From positions 1-47,752 of IMG/VR virus record IMGVR_UViG_3300008110_000556: a DNA stretch of 47,752 bases. One strand, written 5' to 3'. The translations under genes were made by a program, and so were the position numbers. Below are positions 1-11,000 of the stretch, piece by piece (position 1 is the first letter of the stretch; each line of letters opens with the position of its first letter). Below the pieces are notes generated by a model. It saw nothing but the letters and a program-made list of their open reading frames with translations, had not been told where the DNA came from and searched no databases. The stretch is from a virus.

Positions 1-3000
1 TCGGCTTCACAAGCTCAAAATGCTAACACTGCTTCTTACGTACTAAATGCTGTTAGTTCCTCGTTTGCTACTACTGCTTCTTATGTATTAAACGCCGTTA
101 GTGCTTCATTTGCCTCTACTGCATCTTTTGTTAATACACTTAACCAAAGCGTATTAATAACAAATACTTTAACAGTAGGTACTTCATCATTAGGAGCTAC
201 TGAAAATACATTAGTTGTAGGACCTCCCCCAGCAGGAGGTTTAGGTGAAGGGGGACAAATATTATTACAAGCAACAGGTGGCACGTACACCTCAGCTTCA
301 ATGCTAGATAACTGGCAAGATTATACAAGATTATTACGTGGAAGCAATGCATCAAGTGATGCTGTGGTAGCTCAATGGAATATGCACTCAAAGCAAGCAG
401 CATTTCCTGCATACAACAGTGTTTCTGCATTTACCGGAACTGCAGTAGCTAACTTAGCAGTAGATTCTAATGGTAATATTCTTACTGTATCTACTTCTTC
501 TGGTGGATCTGCATTTCCATATACAGGAATTGCATCTATAAATGGTGGATTAGTAGTAACCGGTTCTATAACTTCATCGGGTGCTATTTATTCACTTGCA
601 AATGGTGCAATGTATTTTAGAGGTGGTGATGATGCAGAATTTTGGGATATAAATGTAGCAAATACAGTTGGCATTTACGGGCAACAAGATCAAAGTGTAG
701 CTTCTATAAAACTAGGATCTAGTGGAGGAACAATCTCAGGAAGAAATGGGAATATTGGTATAGGAACTATCACACCAAACTCAGCTTCATTGCATGTAAA
801 TGGAAATGTATTTGCTACATCATTTACAGGATCATTACTTGGAACAGCTTCTTTTGCTGCATCATCCTCCCAAGCTCAAAATGCTAACACAGCTAGCTAT
901 GTGCTAAATGCAGTGTCTGCTTCTTTTGCAACCTCAGCTTCACAAGCCCAAAACGCTAACACAGCTAGCTACGTACTAAACGCCGTGTCTGCTTCATTTG
1001 CTACTACTGCCTCTTATACATTTAATGCTGTTAGTGCATCTTATGCCTTCAACGCAGATTTACTAGACGGTAGAGACAGTACAGTATTTGCAACCACGGG
1101 TTCAAACCAATTTAGTGGTTCTCAAATCATAACCGGTTCTTTAACCGTAACAGGACAAATTACCGCACAAACCTTAAACGTTCAACAAGTAACCTCTAGT
1201 ATTGTATTTTCTAGTGGTTCCAATGTGTTTGGAAGCAGCTTAAGTAATACACAACAACTCACAGGTTCGGTTAGTGTAACAGGAAGTTTTGTAGTTACAA
1301 CAACAGGAACCGAATTACAAGTTACAAATACCGGTGTAAATATAGGAAACATCTCAACCGATGTTCACAACGTAACAGGTAGCTTATTAGTATCTGGCTC
1401 TACTCGCTTAATAGGTAATACTGCAATCACTGGTTCCTTAGGTGTAAGTGGTGGGATTACGGGTAGCTTGCTAGGTACCGCCTCGTATGCTGCTCAAGCA
1501 TTATCTTCCTCGTTTGCAACAACTGCTTCATATGTGTTGAATGCAGTATCTGCATCTTTTGCAACCTCGGCTTCACAAGCACAAAATGCTGATACTGCTA
1601 GCTATGTACTTAACGCCATATCTGCCTCGTTTGCAACTTCTGCTTCACAAGCTCAAAACGCTAACACAGCCAGCTATGTGCTAAACGCTGTATCTGCTTC
1701 GTTTGCAACCTCGGCTTCATACGTTGCTGTTTTTCCATACACCGGTTCTGCTATCATATCCGGCAGTTTAGATATAACCGGCTCGTTTGCTACCACACAA
1801 GACATTATAGTAAACGGGGTAGATATTGGAGAAGGTGGAGGTAGTGTAACTACAAATACTAGAATTGGTACTAGTGCACTAGCTAATAATACTACGGGAG
1901 CAGAAAATACAGCGGTAGGTAGAGCAGCATTACAATGTAATACAATAGGTTCATCTAACACAGCAGTTGGTAGAAGTGCACTATTTGCTAATACAACAGG
2001 TGTAGACAATACCGCAGTAGGTGCAAATTCACTACAATGTAATACAATAGGTATAAACAACACATCAGTTGGTAGATGTTCATTGTTTAACAATACAACC
2101 GGTAATAATAATACCGCAGTAGGTTTTTATGCACTCCGTCTTAACACAACAGGAGGAAGTAATACCGCAGTAGGTAGAAATGCACTACAAGCCAATACAA
2201 CAGGTGGTAGTAACTCTGCACTAGGTGGTGGTGCACTTGCATCCAACACAACCGGCCTTAATAACTCCGCAGTAGGATTGGGTGCACTTGGAGCTAATAC
2301 AACAGGTGTTAACAATTCAGCATTAGGTGTAAATGCACTTCGTTGTAATACAACAGGTGCTAGTAACTCTGCATTAGGTTACTATGCACTTCTCTGTAAT
2401 ACAACAGGTGGTAGTAACTCTGCATTAGGTTTAAGATCACTTTGTGCTAATACAACAGGTGTTAGCAACTCTGCAGTAGGTGTTGATGCACTTCGTAATA
2501 ATACAATCGGTAATAATAACTCCGCATTAGGTCAAAATGCACTCTTTACTAACACAACAGGTATCAACAACTCAGCAGTAGGTGTAAATGCACTTCTTTC
2601 TAATACAATAGGCGCTAGTAACTCTGCAGTGGGTGTAAATGCACTTTGTGCTAATACAACAGGTACCAATAACTCAGCAGTAGGAGTAAATGCACTTTGT
2701 GCTAATACAACAGGTGGTAGTAACTCTGCATTAGGTGTTGATGCACTCCGTAATAATACAACAGGTGCCGCAAATACTGCTGTAGGTAGATGTTCACTTG
2801 CTTCAAATACAACCGGCGCTAGTAACTCTGCAGTAGGTAATTATACACTTCGATGTAATACAACAGGTGCTGGTAACTCTGCATTGGGTCTAAATGCACT
2901 CCAACAAAATACAACAGGTGGTTGTAACTCTGCATTAGGTGCAAATGCACTTTTTGCTAACACAACAGGCGCTAGTAACTTGGCAGTAGGTTCATCTGCA

Positions 3001-5799
3001 CTCCAAAGTAATACAACAGGCACCTCCCAAGTAGCAATAGGACATGAAGCACTTTGTGCTTCAAACTTCGGTTCTACTTCCGCAAACGCCAACGTAGCAG
3101 TTGGCTACAGATCACTGCGTGCTAATACAACTGGATACAGCAATACCTCCGTTGGAACTAGAACATTAGAAGCTAATACAACTGGAACAGGTAATTCCGC
3201 ATTGGGTGATGATGCACTTCGTAACAACACAACGGGTACTAATAACTCAGCATTGGGTTTAAATGCACTTCTTACTAACACAACCGGCTTTAATAACTCA
3301 GCATTAGGAGTAAACGCACTTCTTGCTAATACAACAGGTGCAAATAATGTTGCTATAGGTATTGATACACTTCGATGCAATACAACAGGTGTTCAAAACT
3401 CTGCATTAGGCGCATACGCACTCTGTTGCAATACAACAGGTACTAGTAACTCTGCAGTAGGGTTTGGCACACTTAGATTTAATACAACGGGCACAGCCCA
3501 AGTAGCAATAGGTAGAGATGCACTTTGTGCTTCAAACTTTGCCTCTACTTCCGCAAACGCCAACGTAGCAGTTGGCTACAGATCACTGCGTGCTAATACA
3601 ACAGGAAACAGTAATACCGCGGTTGGTACTAGAACATTGGAAGCTAATACAGAAGGTGTAAATAATACTGCGGTTGGATTGTATGCATTAAGAAGTAACA
3701 CAACAGGCAATGGTAATGTTGCAATTGGTTTAAATACCTTAAGAGATAATACAACTGGTACAAGTAACACCGCAGTAGGTTTAAATGCACTTGTGCTTAA
3801 TAATATTGGAACCCAAAACACCGCAGTTGGTTACAATGCACTTTGTGCCAATACAACGGGAGCATTTAATACTGCAGTTGGTCTAAGTGCATTAAGATGT
3901 AACACAATAGGTACCAGCAATACGGCTGTAGGACGTAGTGCTTTAAACTCAAATACAACCGGTGCAAATAATACTGCATTAGGTGGGTGTGCGCTTTTAA
4001 ACAACACAACAGGTATTAGTAATTCTGCAGTAGGTGTTTATGCACTTCGATTTAATATAACAGGTATTAATAACTCCGCATTAGGTGTAAATGCACTTTG
4101 TGCAAATACAACAGGCAATGCCCAAGTAGCAATAGGTAGAGATGCACTTTGTGTCTCAGACTTTGCCTCCACTTCCGCAAACGCTAACGTAGCAGTTGGT
4201 TATAGAGCATTAAGAGCTAATACAACAGGAAACAGTAATACTGCAGTTGGAACTAGAACATTAGAAGCTAATACAACAGGTATAAACAATACCGCAGTAG
4301 GTGATGATGCACTTTTAAGTAATACAACAGGCACTGGTAATACAGCTGTTGGACTTTATGCATTAAGATCCAACACAGTAGGATATAATACAGCTGTAGG
4401 AGCATTTTCTCAAAGACTTAATACAACTGGATGTGACAATACTTCATTAGGATCTAGTACACTATTTAACAACACAACAGGTGGTTGTAATACAGCTGTA
4501 GGAAATGGTGCTTTATGTTCAAATACAACGGGTACTAGAAATACTGCTGTAGGACGTAGTGCTTTGACTTCAAATACAACAGCAGTCGGCAACACCGCAT
4601 TAGGTTATAATTCTCTATCTGCAAACACAACAGGTGGATCTAATACAGCAGTTGGTTTCTGTTCATTAAGAAATAATACAACAGGTGGTTGTAATACAGC
4701 AGTAGGTTTTAATGCCTTAGTAAATAATACAACAGGTACTAATAACTCTGCATTAGGTGTAAATGCACTTATTACTAACACAACAGGAGCAGGTAATACA
4801 GCAGTAGGAGAGAGTGCTTTATCAGCAAACACCACAGGAGGCTCTAATGTGGCCCTTGGTCGTTCTGCTCTTGGAAGTAACACCACCGCACCAGCTAACA
4901 CCGCAGTTGGAACATTTGCAGGTCTAAATTCAACAAATAGCGATAACTTATTCTTTGGGTTTAATGCTGGTAGATTTATTGCAGATGGTGTAACTGCAAA
5001 CACAGGTCCAAGCACATCTATTTTTATTGGAAATGACACAAGACCAAATGCTGATAGTCAAGGCAATCAAATAGTAATAGGTCACACCACAATAGGTTTA
5101 GGTTCAAACACAACCGTAATCGGTAACACTTCTACTACTCACGGTAGATGGTTTGGGAATTTACTAGTAGGCACTTCAACAAATGCCGGCTTTAACTTAG
5201 ATGTATCCGGTTCTACAAGATTAAATGGTAATGCAGTTATAACCGGTTCTCTCACTGTAACCGGGGGTATAACAGGCTCTCTGTTTGGTACTGCTAGTTG
5301 GGCTCAAAATGCCACAACAGCATCATTTGCTACAAATGCAATTAGTGCTTCATTTGCTACAACAGCATCATATGTGTTAAATGCCGTGTCTGCTTCCTTT
5401 GCAACCTCGGCTTCACAAGCTCAAAATGCAGTTACTGCATCTTATGTGTTAAATGCTGTATCTGCTTCATTTGCAACATCTTCCTCATATACTTTAACCG
5501 CATCTTACGTTGAGGGAGGGGCAGGAACACCAATATATGTGCATACCCAATCATCTCCGTCAAGTACGTGGTCAATTACACATAATTTGGGAACATTATT
5601 CCCTATAGTGACCGTGTATGACAGTGTAAACAATGTAATTATCCCTCAAGAAATTACTTCTCTTACCACATCAAGTTTATCTATAACCTTTCCTCTACCT
5701 CTTACAGGATATGCATCTATTGCCGGAGGGACATTTATCTCTATAACACAAGGAATAACTCAAAACGAATCAATTATAAACGCATTTATTTTTGGATAA
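1..5799 (+). CDS. Giant repeat-rich tail fibre/adhesin, 5'-truncated
   Basis: The frame is open from base 1, so the gene begins upstream of the window; the first in-window ATG (301) is internal. 1932 residues are visible. Three architectures alternate: (a) TASYVLNAVSASFATSASQ-type repeats near 1-120, 860-1050, 1500-1720 and 5300-5500; (b) a TGSLxVTG/ITGSLLGTAS beta-rich part; (c) about 60 copies of a 17-residue unit, NTAVGxxALxxNTTGxx, from about 1855 to 4932. Such units resemble the beta-roll repeats of YadA-like adhesin heads and of Bacteroidota and phage tail fibre domain proteins, so a trimeric fibre is likely. The C-terminus (THNLGT..PIVTVYDS..VIIPQEI) looks like a fibre tip domain; no S74 chaperone follows, unlike the paralogue at 8076. 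Role inferred: host recognition. Confidence 0.85.
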   Translation, partial: SASQAQNANTASYVLNAVSSSFATTASYVLNAVSASFASTASFVNTLNQSVLITNTLTVGTSSLGATENTLVVGPPPAGGLGEGGQILLQATGGTYTSASMLDNWQDYTRLLRGSNASSDAVVAQWNMHSKQAAFPAYNSVSAFTGTAVANLAVDSNGNILTVSTSSGGSAFPYTGIASINGGLVVTGSITSSGAIYSLANGAMYFRGGDDAEFWDINVANTVGIYGQQDQSVASIKLGSSGGTISGRNGNIGIGTITPNSASLHVNGNVFATSFTGSLLGTASFAASSSQAQNANTASYVLNAVSASFATSASQAQNANTASYVLNAVSASFATTASYTFNAVSASYAFNADLLDGRDSTVFATTGSNQFSGSQIITGSLTVTGQITAQTLNVQQVTSSIVFSSGSNVFGSSLSNTQQLTGSVSVTGSFVVTTTGTELQVTNTGVNIGNISTDVHNVTGSLLVSGSTRLIGNTAITGSLGVSGGITGSLLGTASYAAQALSSSFATTASYVLNAVSASFATSASQAQNADTASYVLNAISASFATSASQAQNANTASYVLNAVSASFATSASYVAVFPYTGSAIISGSLDITGSFATTQDIIVNGVDIGEGGGSVTTNTRIGTSALANNTTGAENTAVGRAALQCNTIGSSNTAVGRSALFANTTGVDNTAVGANSLQCNTIGINNTSVGRCSLFNNTTGNNNTAVGFYALRLNTTGGSNTAVGRNALQANTTGGSNSALGGGALASNTTGLNNSAVGLGALGANTTGVNNSALGVNALRCNTTGASNSALGYYALLCNTTGGSNSALGLRSLCANTTGVSNSAVGVDALRNNTIGNNNSALGQNALFTNTTGINNSAVGVNALLSNTIGASNSAVGVNALCANTTGTNNSAVGVNALCANTTGGSNSALGVDALRNNTTGAANTAVGRCSLASNTTGASNSAVGNYTLRCNTTGAGNSALGLNALQQNTTGGCNSALGANALFANTTGASNLAVGSSALQSNTTGTSQVAIGHEALCASNFGSTSANANVAVGYRSLRANTTGYSNTSVGTRTLEANTTGTGNSALGDDALRNNTTGTNNSALGLNALLTNTTGFNNSALGVNALLANTTGANNVAIGIDTLRCNTTGVQNSALGAYALCCNTTGTSNSAVGFGTLRFNTTGTAQVAIGRDALCASNFASTSANANVAVGYRSLRANTTGNSNTAVGTRTLEANTEGVNNTAVGLYALRSNTTGNGNVAIGLNTLRDNTTGTSNTAVGLNALVLNNIGTQNTAVGYNALCANTTGAFNTAVGLSALRCNTIGTSNTAVGRSALNSNTTGANNTALGGCALLNNTTGISNSAVGVYALRFNITGINNSALGVNALCANTTGNAQVAIGRDALCVSDFASTSANANVAVGYRALRANTTGNSNTAVGTRTLEANTTGINNTAVGDDALLSNTTGTGNTAVGLYALRSNTVGYNTAVGAFSQRLNTTGCDNTSLGSSTLFNNTTGGCNTAVGNGALCSNTTGTRNTAVGRSALTSNTTAVGNTALGYNSLSANTTGGSNTAVGFCSLRNNTTGGCNTAVGFNALVNNTTGTNNSALGVNALITNTTGAGNTAVGESALSANTTGGSNVALGRSALGSNTTAPANTAVGTFAGLNSTNSDNLFFGFNAGRFIADGVTANTGPSTSIFIGNDTRPNADSQGNQIVIGHTTIGLGSNTTVIGNTSTTHGRWFGNLLVGTSTNAGFNLDVSGSTRLNGNAVITGSLTVTGGITGSLFGTASWAQNATTASFATNAISASFATTASYVLNAVSASFATSASQAQNAVTASYVLNAVSASFATSSSYTLTASYVEGGAGTPIYVHTQSSPSSTWSITHNLGTLFPIVTVYDSVNNVIIPQEITSLTTSSLSITFPLPLTGYASIAGGTFISITQGITQNESIINAFIFG
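1855..4932 (+). repeat. 51-bp tandem repeat array (17-aa NTAVG/NTTG units)
   Basis: Diverged in-frame 51-bp units encode N-T-A-V-G-x-x-A-L-x-x-N-T-T-G-x-x. The span corresponds to about 60 units (span divided by 51; not individually counted). A longer variant block (AQVAIGxxALC..STSANANVAVGYR) interrupts the array near 3020, 3490 and 4120. Confidence 0.9.
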
Positions 5800-5802
5800 C
5801 AC

Positions 5803-6306
5803 ATGAAAGAATTTATAACACCACGATATGTCTTTTCTCCCGGATCCCCGGGAGTTGGCTATGTTGATCTAGTAGGCATAAATAATTTTGATATAGCAAG
5901 ATTAGTAATTATAATTAACCAAACAGATGGAACATTAATATATTCTACAGCTTCAGAAACTAACAAATATACATCTGTATCCGGAACCAAAGTATATCTA
6001 AACGTAGATACATCAACACAATCATCAAGTGATCAGCTCCAAATTGTGTATAATAATGAAACATCTACTGTTGATATGATTGTAATGTTAAATAATTTGT
6101 TGAATATAATTGCAAGCCCGGGCATTAGGGATAAAACGGTTAACGCTGATAGAGTTACTTTAGTAGGTGGATCTACCACTATAAGTTCAGGAACTGTAAC
6201 AACGGTATCAAATCTTGCTACTATAGCAAACTATCAAGGCCAAATGCAAATAATTCACAATAATATTAATGCATGGGCAAATACTTGTAGAAGAACAATT
6301 TCATAA
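5803..6306 (+). CDS. Unrecognised protein between fibre genes, probable virion component
   Basis: 167 residues, starting 3 bases after the fibre stop (TAAcacATG), so probably co-transcribed and coupled to it. The sequence is rich in Ser/Thr/Asn and short beta-type segments, with no signal peptide or obvious catalytic motif. The N-terminal half (VGINNFDIARLVIIINQTDGT) looks like a compact beta domain; the C-terminal half (ISSGTVTTVSNLATIANYQ) is low-complexity like fibre or collar proteins. I do not recognise the family. Position between fibre genes suggests a baseplate or fibre-attachment role, which is inference only. Confidence 0.6.
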   Translation: MKEFITPRYVFSPGSPGVGYVDLVGINNFDIARLVIIINQTDGTLIYSTASETNKYTSVSGTKVYLNVDTSTQSSSDQLQIVYNNETSTVDMIVMLNNLLNIIASPGIRDKTVNADRVTLVGGSTTISSGTVTTVSNLATIANYQGQMQIIHNNINAWANTCRRTIS

Positions 6307-6317
6307 ATAATAAAAAT

Positions 6318-7925
6318 ATGGCAAATAATTTCAAAAAAGTAATAGATAGGCAGATGTGGGTAGTAACATCACCTACTCCCAACGCACATGCTGCTGGGGC
6401 TTCACAATGTTCTGATTTAAGAAATGACATATCTCGAAATCCATTTGTTTATCAACTGGTATCAAATACTGTTCTTAACAGATATAATATTGTTAGTAAA
6501 GCTTGGAATTTTATAGGTTCTCCGGGTTTAGGAGGTACTTTTGGTGTAGGAGCTGCTGCAATTTTTGCTCCTTCTAGAGCATTGATTGGAAGTATAGGTT
6601 CAGGGGCTTCTACAACATTAGTTCCAACTACAACAACTATAACAGCAGTTGGAGCTAACATGTTAGCAAATAGAGGAGGATCTGGTGAATATGGATTCAA
6701 AATAAGAATCATTGGGTTAACAGCAGGTAAAATTGAAGAAAGATTTATTGTAGGAAATACAGGTGGAACTACTCCAACTTTTGAACTAGATAATCCTTTA
6801 ACATTTACGCCATCATCTGGAGACCAATATGAAGTTCTAGGTGGAAGAGTTTTTATGTTAGGAGCAGGTACTATAGCAGCTACATCATTTAGATCTTTTG
6901 AACTTGCCGCTAACTTGTTTGCTAACGGTGGAACAACAAACTTACCTACTATTGGAACTGATTCTGCAATGGTCGCTTTAGATGAACAATACACTCCATA
7001 TGATTGCAATCCTGGAGAAGGTTTTATAAAAGGTACATTTAAATATGATGAAAATTTAGTAGAAAGATTTGCCTTAACAGCTACTGCAACTGCAGCTGGT
7101 ACTTTAACAGGACAAGCTGCTGGTGGAGATGCTACAGTTGTAGCAAATGAGTATAGAAATTTCCAAATTAGAATTGTACAAGATTTAACTAATCCTACAG
7201 CAGTAAATCAAAGAAGAATTATTGCTTCTCACACAGCAGGCACATCTCCTGTTTATACTTTAGGGTCAAACTGGTCTGTAACCCCCTCAAGTACCGCTAA
7301 GTATGTGATTGAATACCCAAATTTAATACTACTACGTACTTCTGCTAACACAACAGTATACACATATAATTACAATAACGCCACTGTAACAAACGGTACC
7401 AACTCTATAACAGCTGACACATGGTCAACTACATATTTTGGAGTTGGACCCGCTAACGCGGGTGCAGGTTGTTTGTTAATGCCTTCACATGGAATTAGAC
7501 CAGATACACAAAAGAATGCAAGACATTCATTTATTTACTTCATTAGAGGAGGTGGTGTATCAACAATAGATTTGCTAGATATATCAGCTGCTATTGCAGG
7601 TACTTGGACTGGAGCTATAGTATATGATGGTGGTGTAACTTTTACTACAGGTACGTGTGGAAGTTATGCTCCTTGCAATAGTACAGGTCGTTTCTTTTAC
7701 ATAAATTCATATGTAGCAAGTGCAATTAACCAAATTTATAGATTCGATACTCAGAACAGAGTATTATCTCCTTATACTCCTACAGATTGGATACAAGCAG
7801 GTACCGCTACAACTGGAAATAGAATATCTACTTTCTGTGCGTTTGATGGAAATGATAAGTATGATGTTGTATTTTTAACATCCCTCCTTTCTACAATCAC
7901 TCAAGAATTAGTAGTTCAAGTGTAA
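6318..7925 (+). CDS. Probable virion structural protein, unrecognised family
   Basis: 535 residues, start preceded by AAATAATAAAAAT with no Shine-Dalgarno. Composition is Gly/Thr/Ala/Asn-rich and beta-dominated. Two similar internal segments, KIRIIGLTAGKIEERFIVGNT (about 136) and FQIRIVQDLT..QRRIIASHT (about 280), each followed by TPxFELDNPLTF/SPVYTLGSNWSV, suggest an internally duplicated beta domain. The C-terminal half (SFIYFIRGGGVSTIDLLDI; FFYINSYVASAINQIYRFDT) resembles kelch or beta-propeller blades. No catalytic motif or signal peptide is seen. Lying between two fibre genes, it may be a receptor-binding or fibre-connecting protein; that function is inferred. Confidence 0.6.
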   Translation: MANNFKKVIDRQMWVVTSPTPNAHAAGASQCSDLRNDISRNPFVYQLVSNTVLNRYNIVSKAWNFIGSPGLGGTFGVGAAAIFAPSRALIGSIGSGASTTLVPTTTTITAVGANMLANRGGSGEYGFKIRIIGLTAGKIEERFIVGNTGGTTPTFELDNPLTFTPSSGDQYEVLGGRVFMLGAGTIAATSFRSFELAANLFANGGTTNLPTIGTDSAMVALDEQYTPYDCNPGEGFIKGTFKYDENLVERFALTATATAAGTLTGQAAGGDATVVANEYRNFQIRIVQDLTNPTAVNQRRIIASHTAGTSPVYTLGSNWSVTPSSTAKYVIEYPNLILLRTSANTTVYTYNYNNATVTNGTNSITADTWSTTYFGVGPANAGAGCLLMPSHGIRPDTQKNARHSFIYFIRGGGVSTIDLLDISAAIAGTWTGAIVYDGGVTFTTGTCGSYAPCNSTGRFFYINSYVASAINQIYRFDTQNRVLSPYTPTDWIQAGTATTGNRISTFCAFDGNDKYDVVFLTSLLSTITQELVVQV

Positions 7926-7929
7926 AATT

Positions 7930-8079
7930 ATGGAAAATAACCTAGAAATATTAAAAAATAAACTTGCATTTTTAAACGACCAACTGCATATATATACCCA
8001 ACAAGGTCAATTAGATGTAGTTGAACGTTTAATAGGAGAAATAGAAGATACAGAAAATCAAATCCATAAATTACTATGA
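7930..8079 (+). CDS. Small coiled-coil protein, 49 aa
   Basis: A short reading frame (MENNLEILKNKLAFLNDQ...) starts 4 bases after the previous stop and ends in an ATGA overlap with the next fibre gene (its ATG is at 8076). Heptad-like spacing of Leu/Ile with charged residues predicts one amphipathic helix or coiled coil. The tight coupling on both sides supports a real gene. It may help fibre folding or attachment; no family recognised. Confidence 0.65.
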   Translation: MENNLEILKNKLAFLNDQLHIYTQQGQLDVVERLIGEIEDTENQIHKLL

Positions 8080-11000
8080 AAATATTTTCACCAAATATAA
8101 CAGGCTCTTTAATAGTAACTGGTAGTATTAACACTATTACAGGTTCATTAACAGTTACACAAGGGATTACTGGTTCTTTATTTGGAACAGCTTCATTCGC
8201 AATCTCAGCTTCACACGCCCAAAATGCAGCTACTGCTTCATTTGTACTAAACGCAGTTAGTGCCTCGTTTGCTACAAATGCCTTAAGTGCCTCGTTTGCT
8301 ACTAGTGCATCTCTTGCTCAAACTGCTAATACTGCTTCTTATGTGTTAAATGCTGTATCTGCCTCGTTTGCTCCTATTTTCCCATTTACTGGATCTGCCC
8401 AAATAACAGGCAGCTTGGGAGTAACAGGTTCTATTAACAGCTCACAAGACATTATAGTAAATGGTGTAAATATCGGAGAAGGTGGAGGTAGTATAGCTAC
8501 AAATACTAGAATTGGTACTAGTGCTTTAGCTAACAATACTACAGGCAATAATAACACTGCATTAGGTAGAGATGCACTTTGCGCTAATACAACAGGGTGT
8601 TTTAACTCTGCAGTAGGAGTAAGTGCACTTTGTAATAATACAACAGGTAGATATAATTCGGCATTAGGTGTTTATGCATTGCAAGCCAATACAACCGGTA
8701 TTAGTAACTCTGCAGTAGGAGTAAGTGCACTTCGATGTAATACAACTGGTACTTGTAATTCTGCATTAGGTGTAAGTGCGCTTTTTGCTAATACAACAGG
8801 TGCTAGTAACTCTGCAATAGGAGCAAGTACACTTCGATGTAACACAACAGGCACAGCCCAAGTAGCAATAGGACATGAAGCACTTTGCTCCTCAAACTTT
8901 GGCTCCACTTCCACAAACGCTAACGTAGCAGTTGGTTATAGAGCATTAAGAGCTAATACAACCGGGATAAACAATACCGCGGTTGGAACTAGAGCACTAG
9001 AAGTTAATACAGAAGGCATTAACAACTCTGCAATAGGACGTTATACACTTCGTAGTAACACAACGGGTACTAGTAACTCTGCAGTAGGAGTAAATGCACT
9101 TTTAAATAACACAACTGGTACTTTTAATTCAGCACTAGGTGTAAATGCACTTTGTGCTAATACAACTGGCAACGCTCAAGTAGCAATAGGTTATCAAGCA
9201 CTTATTTGCTCAAACTTCGGCTCTACTTCCGCAAACGCCAACGTAGCAGTTGGTTATAGAGCACTAAGATTTAATACAATAGGAGCATTTAATACTGCAG
9301 TTGGAACCAGAGCATTAGAATTAAATACAACAGGAGTAAGTAATGTCGCTATAGGTAGATACTCTCTTAGTAATAATACTATAGGTGCTAATAACTCTGC
9401 AATAGGTGCAGGTGCACTTCGATATAATACAACAGGTGTTAGCAACTCAGCAGTAGGTGTAAACACACTTCGTAGCAATACAACAGGTACTAATAACTCG
9501 GCATTAGGTGTCTATGCGCTTTGTGCTAACACAACAGGCACAGCCCAAGTAGCAATAGGTAGAGATGCACTTTGTGCTTCAAACTTCGGCTCTACTTCCA
9601 CAAACGCTAACGTAGCAGTTGGTTACAGAGCATTAAGAGCTAATACAACCGGAATATGCAATTCTGCAGTTGGAACCAGATCACTGGAAGCTAATACAAC
9701 AGGAGGAAGTAATGTTGCATTCGGTTTATACACATTAAGAAATAATACTACTGGTAATTTTAACTCTGCGGTTGGGGTAAGGGCACTTCTTTATAATACA
9801 GCAGGTAGTTCAAATACAGCAATGGGTTTAAACGCTCTTTGTATCAACACCCTGGGTAATGATAACTCTGCATTTGGGGCAAGGTCACTTCGTGATAATA
9901 CAACTGGCACACAAAATACTGCTGTGGGAACTGATGCACTTAGAAGTAATACAATAGGTGTAGTAAATACCGCAATAGGAGTAAATGCTCTTGCAGCCAA
10001 TACAACCGGCACCCGAAATACAGCGATAGGTTTTAGTTCCCTCTGTAAAAATACAGCTGGAGCCTGCAATGTTGCATTGGGTATCTATTCACTCTATAAC
10101 AACACAACCGGAAACAATAATATAGCAATAGGTCACTATTCATTATTTTGTAACACAGTATCAGACAACACAGCAGTAGGTACCTGTGCATTAAGAAGTA
10201 ATACAACAGGAGCATGTAATACTGCAGTAGGCTTAAATGCACTTTGTGCTAATACAATAGGTATACGTAACACAGCAGTCGGATTTTGTACTTTAAGAGC
10301 TAATACTACAGGTTATAATAACACTGCATTAGGTGTATATGCACTAAGAGATAATACTACTGCTTGTGGCAATACCGCAATTGGTGATAATGCTTTATAC
10401 CGTACTACAACAGGTGGTTACAATGTTGCTATTGGAAAGGCAGCTTTATCGTTTAACTGTATAGGCACATACAATGTTGCAGTTGGTATGAATTCTATGC
10501 TTTTTACTACCGGTTGTAATAATACAGCTATTGGAGCAAGAGCTCTCCAAACAAATACTACGGGAAGAGCACAAGTAGCAATTGGATATCAAGCCCTTTG
10601 TGCCTCAAACTTCGGCTCCACTTCCGCAACTGCCAACGTAGCAGTAGGCTACAGAGCACTACGTGCCAATACAACAGGTACAAATAATACAGCATTAGGC
10701 ACAAGAGCATTAGAAGCAAATACAACAGGAGCAAACAACACCGCAGTAGGATTGTATGCGTTGAGAAGTAATACAACAGGTACACAAAATACAGCAGTAG
10801 GACAAAATTCATTAGTTTTAAATACAACAGGAGGTTGTAATACAGGATTAGGTACAAGTGCATTAGGATCCAATACAATAGGTACTTACAACGTTGCTGT
10901 TGGTAGAGGTTCATTATTTGGAAATACAACAGGAGCTTCTAATACCGCCGTAGGATTTAATACATTAAATGCTAATATAACAGGTACAAATAATACCTCA